From NCBI GenBank assembly GCA_016704275.1, contig JADJAK010000003.1, positions 1 to 64,000 on the forward strand: a stretch of 64,000 bases of DNA, given 5' to 3'. The position numbers and the translations under genes were made by a program. The DNA comes from Gemmatimonadota bacterium. GTDB lineage: Bacteria > Gemmatimonadota > Gemmatimonadetes > Gemmatimonadales > GWC2-71-9. The stretch's first letter is position 1. Each line of letters begins with the position of its first letter. The notes below the pieces were generated by a model that worked only from the letters and a program-made list of their open reading frames with translations, was not told where the DNA came from and made no database searches. Shown piece after piece: positions 55,265-63,314 of this stretch.

Positions 55265-55726
55265 ATGCGCGTGACCACGTGGACTGAATATTCGCTGATC
55301 ATTTCGCTGCATCTGGCACGGCGTCGCCGTGACGGTGCCCGCGCCATCGCCGCGCGTGAACTTGCGGAACTCGAGAAGCTGCCGCCGGACTATGTCGAAC
55401 AGATCCTCCTGCGCCTTCGCCGCGGCGCGCTGGTCGAATCGATTCGCGGCGCCAAGGGCGGCTATCTCCTCGCTCGCGACCCCGAAGGGATCACGGTACA
55501 TGACGTGATGACGGCGTCGGAGCACCAGACGTTCGAAATGAATTGCGCAACGCACCCGGTGAACTCCGAACGCTGTTCCCCGACGACTGCCTGCTCGATC
55601 CGTCCCGTCTGGCAGGCGCTGCAGGGTCGCATCGACGAACTGCTGCTGTCGATCACGCTCGCGGATCTGCTGGCCAATGACGAGGCCCAGCTTCCGACGC
55701 TGGTCACGCTGCAGCACACGACCTAG
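55265..55726 (+). CDS. Rrf2 family (IscR-like) transcriptional regulator
   Basis: 153 residues. Winged-helix N-terminus (WTEYSLIISLHLARR, LEKLPPDYVEQILLRLRRGALVESIRG) and the wing GAKGGYLLARDP. Three cysteines (about 94, 105 and 111; NCATHP, SERCSPTTAC) are placed to bind an Fe-S cluster, as in IscR, CymR-like NsrR and RsrR. The AT-rich 55230-55264 stretch contains CGAATTCG (55241-55249 area), a possible autoregulatory site. It precedes a sulfur-transfer enzyme gene. Confidence 0.9.
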   Translation: MRVTTWTEYSLIISLHLARRRRDGARAIAARELAELEKLPPDYVEQILLRLRRGALVESIRGAKGGYLLARDPEGITVHDVMTASEHQTFEMNCATHPVNSERCSPTTACSIRPVWQALQGRIDELLLSITLADLLANDEAQLPTLVTLQHTT

Positions 55727-55729
55727 CCC

Positions 55730-56899
55730 GTGCGGCGCGTTGCGCCGCACCCCTCGCCTGTGACCAGACTCTCTTCCGACGAACTCCAGCGCTACGCCCG
55801 GCATCTCACCCTCCCAGAAGTGGGGGTGGCCGGGCAGGAGCGCCTGTCGTCCGCGCGCATTCTCCTGATCGGTGCCGGCGGACTCGGCTCGCCGGCGGCG
55901 CTCTACCTCGCGGCCGCGGGCATCGGGACCATCGGCATCGTCGATGCCGATGTCGTCGACGCCTCGAACCTCCAGCGTCAGGTGCTGCACGACACGCCAT
56001 CGATCGGCCACCTCAAGGTCGTGTCGGCGAAGGCGCGCCTCGAGGCGCTGAATCCGTTCGTGCGCGTCGAACCGATCGCCGAACGGCTCACCGCAGCCAA
56101 CGCCCGCGCGATCATCGCACGGTACGATCTCGTCGTCGACGGCAGCGACAACTTCCCGACCCGCTATCTGGTCAACGATGCCTGCGTGCTCGAAGGGAAG
56201 CCGTTTGTCTACGGTTCCATCTTCCGCTTCGAGGGGCAGCTCTCGCTCTTTGGGATGCCCGGTGGCCCCTGTTACCGCTGCCTCTTCGCGGAACCGCCAT
56301 CGCCCGAGCTGGTGCCGTCGTGTGTCGAAGCGGGCGTGATCGGGGTCCTGCCGGGCCTCATTGGCACCTTGCAGGCACTCGAGGCGATCAAGTGGGTCCT
56401 GGGGATCGGCCGCTCCGCCGCGGGCCGCCTGCTGCTCGTCGACGCGCTGGGGCTCACGGTGCGGGAGATCGCCGTGGCGCGCGACCCGGCGTGCGCCGTC
56501 TGCGGCGACACCCCGAGCGTGACCGCCCTGGTCGACTACGACGCCTTCTGCGGCTTGACGCCGCTCACGCTGGCCGATGGGGAGGGGGAGGTCACGCCGA
56601 CCGAGCTGTCGCGCGCCCTCGGGGCGAGCGAGCTCCCGGTCCTCCTCGACGTGCGGGAAGAGTGGGAGGTGGCGATCGCCGTGTTGCCCGGCTCCACCGT
56701 CATCCCATTGGGCGAGCTGCCGGCCAGGCTCCGCGAACTCCCCACGACGCGGCCGATCGTGACGGTCTGCCACCATGGCCTCCGCTCGGCCGCCGCCCGC
56801 GACCTGTTGCGGCGCGCGGGGTTTCCACATGTGACAAGCCTCGCCGGCGGAGTGGACGCCTGGGCGAGGCTTGTGGACCAGCAAATGGCGCGGTACTAA
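55730..56899 (+). CDS. moeZ: ThiF/MoeB adenylyltransferase fused to rhodanese (MoeZ-like)
   Basis: 389 residues from GTG 55730 (GTG 55760 possible). The E1-like domain has GAGGLGSPAALYLAAAG, DVVDASNLQRQVL and DGSDNFPTRYLVND; zinc cysteines are CYRC and CAVC. The C-terminal rhodanese domain has the catalytic Cys in TVCHHGLRSA. Such proteins adenylate and thiolate the C-terminus of small sulfur carriers (MoaD, ThiS or CysO). Four bases after the Rrf2 gene: a sulfur/Fe-S-sensing operon. Confidence 0.92.
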   Translation: MRRVAPHPSPVTRLSSDELQRYARHLTLPEVGVAGQERLSSARILLIGAGGLGSPAALYLAAAGIGTIGIVDADVVDASNLQRQVLHDTPSIGHLKVVSAKARLEALNPFVRVEPIAERLTAANARAIIARYDLVVDGSDNFPTRYLVNDACVLEGKPFVYGSIFRFEGQLSLFGMPGGPCYRCLFAEPPSPELVPSCVEAGVIGVLPGLIGTLQALEAIKWVLGIGRSAAGRLLLVDALGLTVREIAVARDPACAVCGDTPSVTALVDYDAFCGLTPLTLADGEGEVTPTELSRALGASELPVLLDVREEWEVAIAVLPGSTVIPLGELPARLRELPTTRPIVTVCHHGLRSAAARDLLRRAGFPHVTSLAGGVDAWARLVDQQMARY

Positions 56900-56922
56900 C
56901 CGGCAGTGCCGGGTCCTGCGAG

Positions 56923-57006
56923 TGCCGAAGGGGGGACTCGAACCCCCACGGGCTTGCGCCCACTGCGCCCTGAACGCAGCGCGTCTACCAGTTCCACCAC
57001 TTCGGC
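56923..57006 (-). tRNA. tRNA-Leu (anticodon CAG)
   Basis: 84 bases on the minus strand. Acceptor GCCGAAG pairs with CTTCGGC, discriminator A. The D-arm starts GGTGGAACTGGTAGAC, the anticodon stem CTGCG/CGCAG encloses TTCAGGG (anticodon CAG), a long variable arm is present as in class II tRNAs, and the T-arm has GGTTCGAGTCC. CCA is not encoded. Confidence 0.96.
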
Positions 57007-57078
57007 GAGGCGGCAAACCTAGTCCCGTCGCGGCCCGAGCGTCAAGCAGTCGACCCAATCGTCCGTTACTTTCGAAGC

Positions 57079-57573
57079 ATGGCCCCCAAGGACACCGCCC
57101 CCGCCGCCGAGCCCAAAGCTCGCCTCTCCGTCGCCCGCAACCCCAAGGCGACGTATGACTATTTCGTCCTGGACACGATGGAAGCGGGCGTGGTGCTGAC
57201 CGGGACCGAGGTGAAGTCGTTGCGTCGGCGCGGCGCGTCGATCAAGGAGGCCTTCGCGCGCGTCTACAAGGGCGAAGTCTGGCTTGAAGGGATGAACATC
57301 ACCCCGTACGAACAGGGCAACCGATACAACCACGATCCGGTGAGGTCGCGGAAGCTGCTGCTCCACAAGAAGGAGATCGAGAAGTTGATCGGCTCCGTCG
57401 AGCGGCAGGGACTCTCGCTGGTGCCGTTGGAACTCTACTTCCTCGGCGGTCGGGCCAAGATCCAGCTCGCCCTCGCGCGTGGGAAGAAGGCGCATGACAA
57501 GCGCGAGACTCTCAAGAAGCAGATTGCCACGCGCGAGATTGCGCGCGCGGCCTCGTGGAAGGGACGCCAGTGA
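57079..57573 (+). CDS. smpB: SsrA-binding protein SmpB
   Basis: 164 residues. Signature RNPKATYDYFVLDTMEAGVVL and TGTEVKSLRRRGASIKEAF, then the tmRNA-binding beta barrel and the basic C-terminal tail (ARGKKAHDKRETLKKQI) that enters the ribosomal channel. It delivers tmRNA to stalled ribosomes. A TTACTTT at 57066-57072 just before the start may be a promoter -10. The stop overlaps the amidase start. Confidence 0.97.
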   Translation: MAPKDTAPAAEPKARLSVARNPKATYDYFVLDTMEAGVVLTGTEVKSLRRRGASIKEAFARVYKGEVWLEGMNITPYEQGNRYNHDPVRSRKLLLHKKEIEKLIGSVERQGLSLVPLELYFLGGRAKIQLALARGKKAHDKRETLKKQIATREIARAASWKGRQ

Positions 57574-58790
57574 ATCGCCCCGCGCTCCTGAGCGGCGCCC
57601 TCGCGCTGCTGTTCGTCGGCCCTCCACCGGCCAGGCTGCAGATCAACACGGCGCGTGGCACCGTGAGCGTGCCGTTGACGCAGGTCGCCGGTGAGGGGCC
57701 GTTGGTGCCGCTCGCCGCGCTCGCGTCGGCCCTGGCAGGCACCGTCGAAGGGCGCGATTGGGTCACCCTCACGGCGGGGCGCGCGAGCTACCGCTTCTTG
57801 GTGGGGACGACCGTCGTGCAAGATGGGACCGCGCTGCGCAACCTTCCCGCAGCATCGCGCCGGCGGAACGACACCATCTTCGTGCCGCTGGCCTTTGTCG
57901 CCGATGTGCTGGCCGACCCCGCGCGGCGCGCGTGGACCTACTCGCCGCTCACGACCACCTTGGCGGAGCTCCCGGCCGGCACGCCGATCGTGACCCGCCC
58001 CGCCCGCACCACGACCGGTGCCGAAGAGCGTGCTCGCCTCCCCGACGGATTGCGTCCCGGTCATCACGTCACCGTCGACGCGGGCCACGGCGGCACCGAC
58101 GCCGGCAACCCGGGGTTGCAGTTCCCGCGCGGGATCCACGAAAAGGATGTCACGCTCGCCGTGTCGCTCAAGCTGCGCGCCGAGCTCGAGCGGCGCGGCG
58201 TGCGCGTGACGATGACGCGCACCACCGACACGCTGATCAACCTCAACCATCGCGCACCGCGCTACTGTGGCGGCAGCTGCGACCTGTTCGTGTCGGTGCA
58301 CGTGAACTCGCTCGACAAGCGCCCGGGGTATGACCGCGTCCGCGGCTTCGAGACCTACTTCCTTGCCGACGCGAAGACCGCCGACGCGGCGCGCGTGGCG
58401 CGGATGGAAAACGAAGCGATCCGCTTCGACCTTCCCGATACCGATGCCCCCGCGCTCGGCAAGCTCGACTTCATCCTCAAGGACCTGCAGACCAACGAGT
58501 TCCTGCGCGAGTCGGCACGCGCATCGGAGCTGGTGCAGTCGCACATTCGCGAGGTGCACACCGGCCCCGATCGCGGCGTGAAGCAGGCCGGCTTCGCGGT
58601 GCTCGCCTCGGCGCGACGCCCCGCGATCCTGATCGAGCTCGGCTACAGCACCAACCCGGAGGATGGTCGGTTGATGTCCTCGCCGAACGGGCAGGCGGCG
58701 CTGGCCGACCGGATCGCCGACGCGATCGTGGCGTACCTCCGCGAGTACGATCGTCGCACCGGTGACGCGCAGCGGGGGATGGAAAAGTGA
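57570..58790 (+). CDS. N-acetylmuramoyl-L-alanine amidase (Amidase_3) with copper-amine-oxidase-like N-domain
   Basis: 406 residues from GTG 57570. A signal peptide, then a region with VPLAALASALAG and VPLAFVADVLAD repeats resembling an AMIN/copper-amine-oxidase N-domain, then the Amidase_3 catalytic domain with zinc ligands in VDAGHGGTDAG, EKDVTL and SVHVNS, and the final Glu in ILIELGYSTN. It cuts the bond between MurNAc and the peptide in the periplasm, for cell separation. Confidence 0.92.
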   Translation: MNRPALLSGALALLFVGPPPARLQINTARGTVSVPLTQVAGEGPLVPLAALASALAGTVEGRDWVTLTAGRASYRFLVGTTVVQDGTALRNLPAASRRRNDTIFVPLAFVADVLADPARRAWTYSPLTTTLAELPAGTPIVTRPARTTTGAEERARLPDGLRPGHHVTVDAGHGGTDAGNPGLQFPRGIHEKDVTLAVSLKLRAELERRGVRVTMTRTTDTLINLNHRAPRYCGGSCDLFVSVHVNSLDKRPGYDRVRGFETYFLADAKTADAARVARMENEAIRFDLPDTDAPALGKLDFILKDLQTNEFLRESARASELVQSHIREVHTGPDRGVKQAGFAVLASARRPAILIELGYSTNPEDGRLMSSPNGQAALADRIADAIVAYLREYDRRTGDAQRGMEK

Positions 58791-60139
58791 TGCGCCGCCT
58801 CCTGGTCGGCGTAGTGCTGCTCAGTGGGTGCACCTGGTCGAACTCGCTCTACCAGGCGCGTCGCCTTGCGGCCGAAGGCGAGGCCGCCGCGCGCAGCGGG
58901 CAGCCGTTCGAGGCACAGCGCGCATGGGATCTGGCGGGCGTGAAGGCCGACTCGGCATTCGCGCGGGCGCGCGGCGTCGGGCGTGGCGCAGCCGAGGCGC
59001 TCTGGGTGCGCGGCCGCTCCGAGGCGCGGCGGCCCGATTGCCCGGCGGCGATCGCGACGCTCGATCAGGCGCTGATCGCGTACCCGGATGCCCCGTGGCG
59101 TGAGGGGCTGCTGCTGGAGCTCGGTCGCTGCCGAGCGGCGATGGGTGACCCGACGGCGGCGGCGCACTTCGCGGCGCTGCTCGAGAGCCGTGACCCCGCC
59201 CGACGTCGCGAGGCGCACCTCCGTGCCGGCCACCTCGCCGTGCAGGAGCAGCGGTGGGACGACGCACTCACCCTGCTGGCGAGCGAGGACACGGCATCGG
59301 CCCTGGTGGATCGGGCCGTCGCACTGAGCGCCCTGGGCCGGACGGACGAGGCCCTGCAGGTCGTCGCGCCGCTCCTCCTCGCGGCCGACAGCACCGTCGC
59401 CTGGGAACCGCTGGTCCGGTACTTCGCCGCGCGCAACACGGCCGATGCCGACCGCTTCCTCGATCGACTCGCGGCGCAACCCACCGCCAATGACGCGCGC
59501 CGCAGCGCCTGGCTCTTCGCCGCGATCGATGCGGGGTTGCCCGCCGACCCGGTCGCCGCCGAGCGGCGCTTCCAGTCGCTGGTGCAGTTGCCCGCGTCGC
59601 GCAGTGTCAACGAGGGTCGGCTCCGGATCGCCGAGTATCGCGTCGGCCAGGCCACCTCGATGGGCGGACTGCGCTCGGCGCTCGACGCCTTGGGCAATCT
59701 CGGCACCGGTGGTGGGCTCGCCGCCGCACGCATTGCGGAGCTGCAGCGTATCGGGGGGCAGATGGTCGCGGAGCACGACTCGCTGGTGGTGGGGAAGGGC
59801 ACTGGCGACCTCACGCTCTTCGCGCTGGCGGAGGTCGCCCGCGATTCGTTGCGCGCACCGGCGCTGGCGTCGTTCCTCTGGTGGCAGCTCGAGCAGGGGT
59901 GGCCGGCGTCGCCCTTCGTGCCGAAGGCACTGATGGCGCGGATGGCGATCGTGCCCGACTCGGCCGAGAGCCTGCGCGTCCGGCTGGTCGCGATGACGAC
60001 GAGTCCCTACCTGGCCTTTGCGCGCGGTGAGAACGACCCGCGCTTCGTGCAACTCGAAGACTCGCTCGGCGGCTTCATCACCGCGCGGGCACGACGACTC
60101 ACCGCTGCTGCGGCCGCCGCCCAGGTGGACAAGGAGTGA
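58790..60139 (+). CDS. Lipoprotein with TPR-like helical repeats
   Basis: 449 residues from ATG 58790. Lipobox LLSGC at residues 12-16. The rest is almost entirely helical with TPR-like units (RWDDALTLLASED, ALGRTDEALQVVAPLL, LGRCRAAMGDPTAAAHFAALL). Probably an outer-membrane-anchored scaffold, maybe working with the amidase upstream. No enzymatic motif seen. The stop overlaps the pyrD start. Confidence 0.75.
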   Translation: MRRLLVGVVLLSGCTWSNSLYQARRLAAEGEAAARSGQPFEAQRAWDLAGVKADSAFARARGVGRGAAEALWVRGRSEARRPDCPAAIATLDQALIAYPDAPWREGLLLELGRCRAAMGDPTAAAHFAALLESRDPARRREAHLRAGHLAVQEQRWDDALTLLASEDTASALVDRAVALSALGRTDEALQVVAPLLLAADSTVAWEPLVRYFAARNTADADRFLDRLAAQPTANDARRSAWLFAAIDAGLPADPVAAERRFQSLVQLPASRSVNEGRLRIAEYRVGQATSMGGLRSALDALGNLGTGGGLAAARIAELQRIGGQMVAEHDSLVVGKGTGDLTLFALAEVARDSLRAPALASFLWWQLEQGWPASPFVPKALMARMAIVPDSAESLRVRLVAMTTSPYLAFARGENDPRFVQLEDSLGGFITARARRLTAAAAAAQVDKE

Positions 60140-61002
60140 GCGGACTCGCGCGCGAGGTGGCGGGCATCCGCTTCGCCAATCCTGTGCTGCTGGCCTCCGG
60201 GACCGCGGGATACGGCCGCGAGTTGTTGGGCGTTGCCGACCTGTCGTGCCTTGGCGGGCTGGTCACCAAGGCGGTGTCGCTCGCGCCGCGGGCGGGCAAT
60301 GCCGCGCCACGCGTCGCCGAGTTCCACGGGGGGATGCTCAACTCGATCGGGCTCGCCAATCCCGGCGCCGATCAGGTTGCGCGCGACGAGCTGCCGTGGC
60401 TCCTCGCCAACGTGCGCGGGCCGCAGGTGCTGGTGAACGTCGTCGGCTTCACGATCGAGGAATACGCCGAGGTGATCGCACGGCTTGAGTCGGTGAGTGG
60501 GCACGCCGGGTATGAACTCAACCTCTCCTGTCCCAACACCTCGGCAGGTGGCGTCGAGTTCGGTGCCGATCCCGACTCGGTGCGTGCGGTGGTCTCCCGC
60601 TGCCGCGCGGCGACGACGCGTCCGCTCTTCGCGAAGCTCTCACCGGCGTTGCCCGACATCCCCGCGATTGCGGCGGTGGCGCACGACGCGGGTGCGGATG
60701 GCCTCACGTTGGTGAACACGATGCCGGGCTACCTGTTCGATGGCGATGCGCCGCGACTGGGCAACGGCTTCGGTGGCGTCAGCGGCCCCGCGCTGTTGCC
60801 GACCGGTGTGCTGGCGGTCAAGCGCACCGCCGCCCGACTTCCCGGGGTGCCGATCATCGGCGTCGGTGGCATTCGATCGGCCGCCGACGTGCGGGACTAC
60901 TTGCGGGCCGGGGCGACGCTGGTCGCCATCGGCACGGCCGGGCTTGCCGACCCTCGGTGCCCGGAACGGATCGTCAGAGCATTGGAGCAGCACGGTGGCT
61001 GA
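60136..61002 (+). CDS. pyrD: Dihydroorotate dehydrogenase, class 1B type
   Basis: 288 residues from GTG 60136. Beta-barrel FMN enzyme with catalytic Cys in ELNLSCPNTSAGG (about 131), as in class 1 enzymes, GGLVTKAVS, MLNSIGLANPG and GVGGIRSAADV. Class 1B enzymes use a PyrK partner and NAD; no pyrK is in the window. Overlaps neighbours at both ends: pyrF follows within 8 bases. Confidence 0.93.
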   Translation: MSGLAREVAGIRFANPVLLASGTAGYGRELLGVADLSCLGGLVTKAVSLAPRAGNAAPRVAEFHGGMLNSIGLANPGADQVARDELPWLLANVRGPQVLVNVVGFTIEEYAEVIARLESVSGHAGYELNLSCPNTSAGGVEFGADPDSVRAVVSRCRAATTRPLFAKLSPALPDIPAIAAVAHDAGADGLTLVNTMPGYLFDGDAPRLGNGFGGVSGPALLPTGVLAVKRTAARLPGVPIIGVGGIRSAADVRDYLRAGATLVAIGTAGLADPRCPERIVRALEQHGG

Positions 61003-61672
61003 GCTCTTTGTGGCGTTGGATCTTCCGGACGCTCCCACGGCGGTGGCGCTCCTCGATCTCCTGCCGGATCGCTGTCCGGTCAAGGTGGGGTCGGTGCTGA
61101 TGACGCGGGCGGGGAGCGGCTTCGTGCGCTCGCTGGTGGCGAACGGTCATCCCGTCTTCCTCGACCTCAAGTGGCACGACATCCCCAACACGGTGCGCGG
61201 CGCCGTCGAGGCCGCCCTGGACCTCGGCGTCTCGATGGTCACCGTGCATGCGCTCGGCGGGCCGGCGATGATCGAGGCGGCCGCCAAGGCCGCTGGCGAC
61301 CGGCTCAGGGTCGTCGCGGTGACGGTCCTGACCTCGCACACCCCGGCGGAGTTCGCGGCCGTGACGGGGCGCTCGGGGGTTGTCGCGGGCGATGAGGCGG
61401 CCCGGCTGGCCACCATGGCGATGGCGGCCGGGGCGGATGGCGTGGTCTGCTCGGCCGAGGAGCTGGCGGCCGTGGTGCCGGCGGTGCGGGGTGGCCGGGT
61501 GGTGGTCCCGGGGATCCGCCGGGCCGAGGACGCCGTGGGCGACCAGGCCCGGGTGGCGACCCCTGAGGCCGCGCTGGCCGGGGGGGCGACCGACCTGGTG
61601 GTGGGGCGCCCGATCACCTCGGCGGCGGACCCGGCGGCCGCGTATCTTGCCTTTCGACAAGTGTTTGCGTGA
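60995..61672 (+). CDS. pyrF: Orotidine 5'-phosphate decarboxylase
   Basis: 225 residues from GTG 60995. The active-site array DLKWHDIPNTV (about 56-66) holds the catalytic Lys and Asp; MVTVHALGG and VVPGIRR complete the phosphate site. It makes UMP, completing the step after PyrD and orotate phosphoribosyltransferase. Confidence 0.95.
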   Translation: MAELFVALDLPDAPTAVALLDLLPDRCPVKVGSVLMTRAGSGFVRSLVANGHPVFLDLKWHDIPNTVRGAVEAALDLGVSMVTVHALGGPAMIEAAAKAAGDRLRVVAVTVLTSHTPAEFAAVTGRSGVVAGDEAARLATMAMAAGADGVVCSAEELAAVVPAVRGGRVVVPGIRRAEDAVGDQARVATPEAALAGGATDLVVGRPITSAADPAAAYLAFRQVFA

Positions 61673-61687
61673 AAATGGTGCACGGGG

Positions 61688-61716
61688 TTGCGTGTCGCTG
61701 ACCCCGCCGGTATCTT
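61688..61716 (+). promoter_or_regulatory. Promoter of the ribosomal alpha operon
   Basis: TTGCGT (61688-61693) and TATCTT (61711-61716) with a 17-base spacer, 40 bases before rpmJ. The start of rpmJ is preceded by GTCCGGAGT. Confidence 0.6.
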
Positions 61717-61755
61717 GTCGTGCTGTCCCGCAACCCTAGGGTCCGGAGTTCAATC

Positions 61756-61872
61756 GTGAAGGTTCGTTCGAGCGTGAAGCCGATTTGCGAGAGCTGTCGG
61801 GTGGTGAAGCGTCGGGGCGTGACGCGCATCATCTGCAAGCGCACCCCCAAGCACAAGCAGCGGCAGGGATAA
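61756..61872 (+). CDS. rpmJ: 50S ribosomal protein L36
   Basis: 38 residues from GTG 61756. Zinc-ribbon type, with KPICESCRVVKRRGVTRIIC giving three cysteines and a following KHKQRQG tail. It opens the alpha operon. No infA precedes it; the neighbour is pyrF, and a promoter lies between them. Confidence 0.96.
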   Translation: MKVRSSVKPICESCRVVKRRGVTRIICKRTPKHKQRQG

Positions 61873-61873
61873 C

Positions 61874-62254
61874 ATGGCGCGTATTGCTGGTGTAGACCTT
61901 CCGCGCGAGAAGCGCGTCGAAATCGGTCTGACGTACATCTTCGGGATCGGCAAGGTGACGAGCAAGAAGCTCCTCGCCGAGACCGGGATCTCGCCTGACA
62001 CCCGTGTGCGTGACCTGACGGAGGTCGAAGTCGGCCGTCTCCGGCAGATCATCGAACGGACCGTGAAGACCGAGGGCGCGCTGCGCACCGAGGTCGCGAT
62101 GAACATCAAGCGGCTGATGGACATCGGCAGTTACCGGGGCATCCGCCACCGGCGGGGGCTGCCGGTTCGCGGTCAGCGCACCCATACCAACGCCCGGACG
62201 AAGAAGGGCCCGCGTCGGGCCATCGCCGGCAAGAAGAAGGCGACGAAGAAGTAA
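61874..62254 (+). CDS. rpsM: 30S ribosomal protein S13
   Basis: 126 residues; ARIAGVDLPREKRVEIGLTY, GIGKVTSKKLL and the basic tail RGQRTHTNARTKKGPRRAI are diagnostic. It sits in the head of the small subunit and contacts tRNA. One base after rpmJ. Confidence 0.98.
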   Translation: MARIAGVDLPREKRVEIGLTYIFGIGKVTSKKLLAETGISPDTRVRDLTEVEVGRLRQIIERTVKTEGALRTEVAMNIKRLMDIGSYRGIRHRRGLPVRGQRTHTNARTKKGPRRAIAGKKKATKK

Positions 62255-62656
62255 ATGACCGCACCCACTACTGCACCTCGGTCGGGCGCCAAGCGCTCGA
62301 AGAAGATTGTCGAGTCGGAGGGGATGGTGCACATCTCCGCGACCTTCAACAACGTGTTGATCACCATCACGGACCTGCGCGGCAACACGATCGCGTGGGG
62401 CACCGCCGGCAAGGCGGGGTTCAAGGGCTCGAAGAAGTCCACCCCGTTCGCCGCCACGGTGGCCTCCGAGAACTGCGCCCGCGAGGCGCTGAATCTCGGG
62501 CTCCGCAAGGTGCACGTCCGCGTCCAGGGTCCCGGGAGCGGTCGCGAGTCGGCCATTCAGGCCCTCGCGTCGGTCGGTCTCAAGGTGGCGTCGATCCGCG
62601 ACGTGACCCCGATTCCTCACAATGGGTGCCGTCCCCCCAAGAAGCGGCGGGTCTGA
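62255..62656 (+). CDS. rpsK: 30S ribosomal protein S11
   Basis: 133 residues; VHISATFNNVLITITDLRGN, GFKGSKKSTPFAAT and the C-terminal PIPHNGCRPPKKRRV are diagnostic. It begins at the base after the rpsM stop. Confidence 0.98.
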   Translation: MTAPTTAPRSGAKRSKKIVESEGMVHISATFNNVLITITDLRGNTIAWGTAGKAGFKGSKKSTPFAATVASENCAREALNLGLRKVHVRVQGPGSGRESAIQALASVGLKVASIRDVTPIPHNGCRPPKKRRV

Positions 62657-62659
62657 GCC

Positions 62660-63295
62660 ATGGCACGATATACTGGACCGGCCTGCCGTCTGTGCCGTCG
62701 CGAAGGGACCAAGCTGTTCCTCAAGGGGACCCGCTGCCTCACCGAGAAGTGCGCCGTCGAGCGCCGGGCGTATCCGCCGGGCCAGCATGGCCAGAACGCC
62801 GGGCGTGGCCGCAAGACGTCCGAGTACGCCAAGCAGCTGCGTGAGAAGCAGAAGGTGAAGCGGATGTATGGGCTCACGGAGACCCAGTTCCGCACCATCT
62901 ACACGCGCGCCTCGCACCTGCCGGGCGTCAAGGGCACCAACCTGCTGGTGGCGCTCGAGACTCGCCTGGACAACATCGTGTACCGGATGGGCTTCGCCTC
63001 GTCCCGTCGCGCGGCGCGTCAGCTCGTCCGGCACGGCCATGTGGAAGTGAACGGGCGCAAGCTCGACATCCCGAGCTACAAGGTGCTGCCCGGCCAGGAA
63101 GTCCGTGTCGCGCCGGCCGATCGCGAGCTGCTCGCGGTCAAGGTGGCCCAGGATGCCGCGTCGCGTGGCGCCATGGTTTCCTGGCTCTCGGTGGATGCCG
63201 AGAAGGCCGCCGGCCGACTCCTCGAACTGCCCACCCGCGACGCCATTCCGGTGAACGCGACGGAGCAGTTGATCGTCGAGCTCTACTCGAAGTAA
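62660..63295 (+). CDS. rpsD: 30S ribosomal protein S4
   Basis: 211 residues. The N-terminus MARYTGPACRLCRREG holds the zinc-type Cys pair region (C10, C13, with C26 and C31 beyond), and the S4 RNA-binding domain has RLDNIVYRMGFASSRRAARQ. It nucleates small-subunit assembly and, in many bacteria, represses the alpha operon. Confidence 0.98.
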   Translation: MARYTGPACRLCRREGTKLFLKGTRCLTEKCAVERRAYPPGQHGQNAGRGRKTSEYAKQLREKQKVKRMYGLTETQFRTIYTRASHLPGVKGTNLLVALETRLDNIVYRMGFASSRRAARQLVRHGHVEVNGRKLDIPSYKVLPGQEVRVAPADRELLAVKVAQDAASRGAMVSWLSVDAEKAAGRLLELPTRDAIPVNATEQLIVELYSK

Positions 63296-63314
63296 GAAGG
63301 GGAACACGCGGCCG

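Noticed and set aside
55211..57058. Minus-strand frame across Rrf2, MoeZ and tRNA-Leu
   Set aside because: Crosses a tRNA and two well-supported genes on the other strand.
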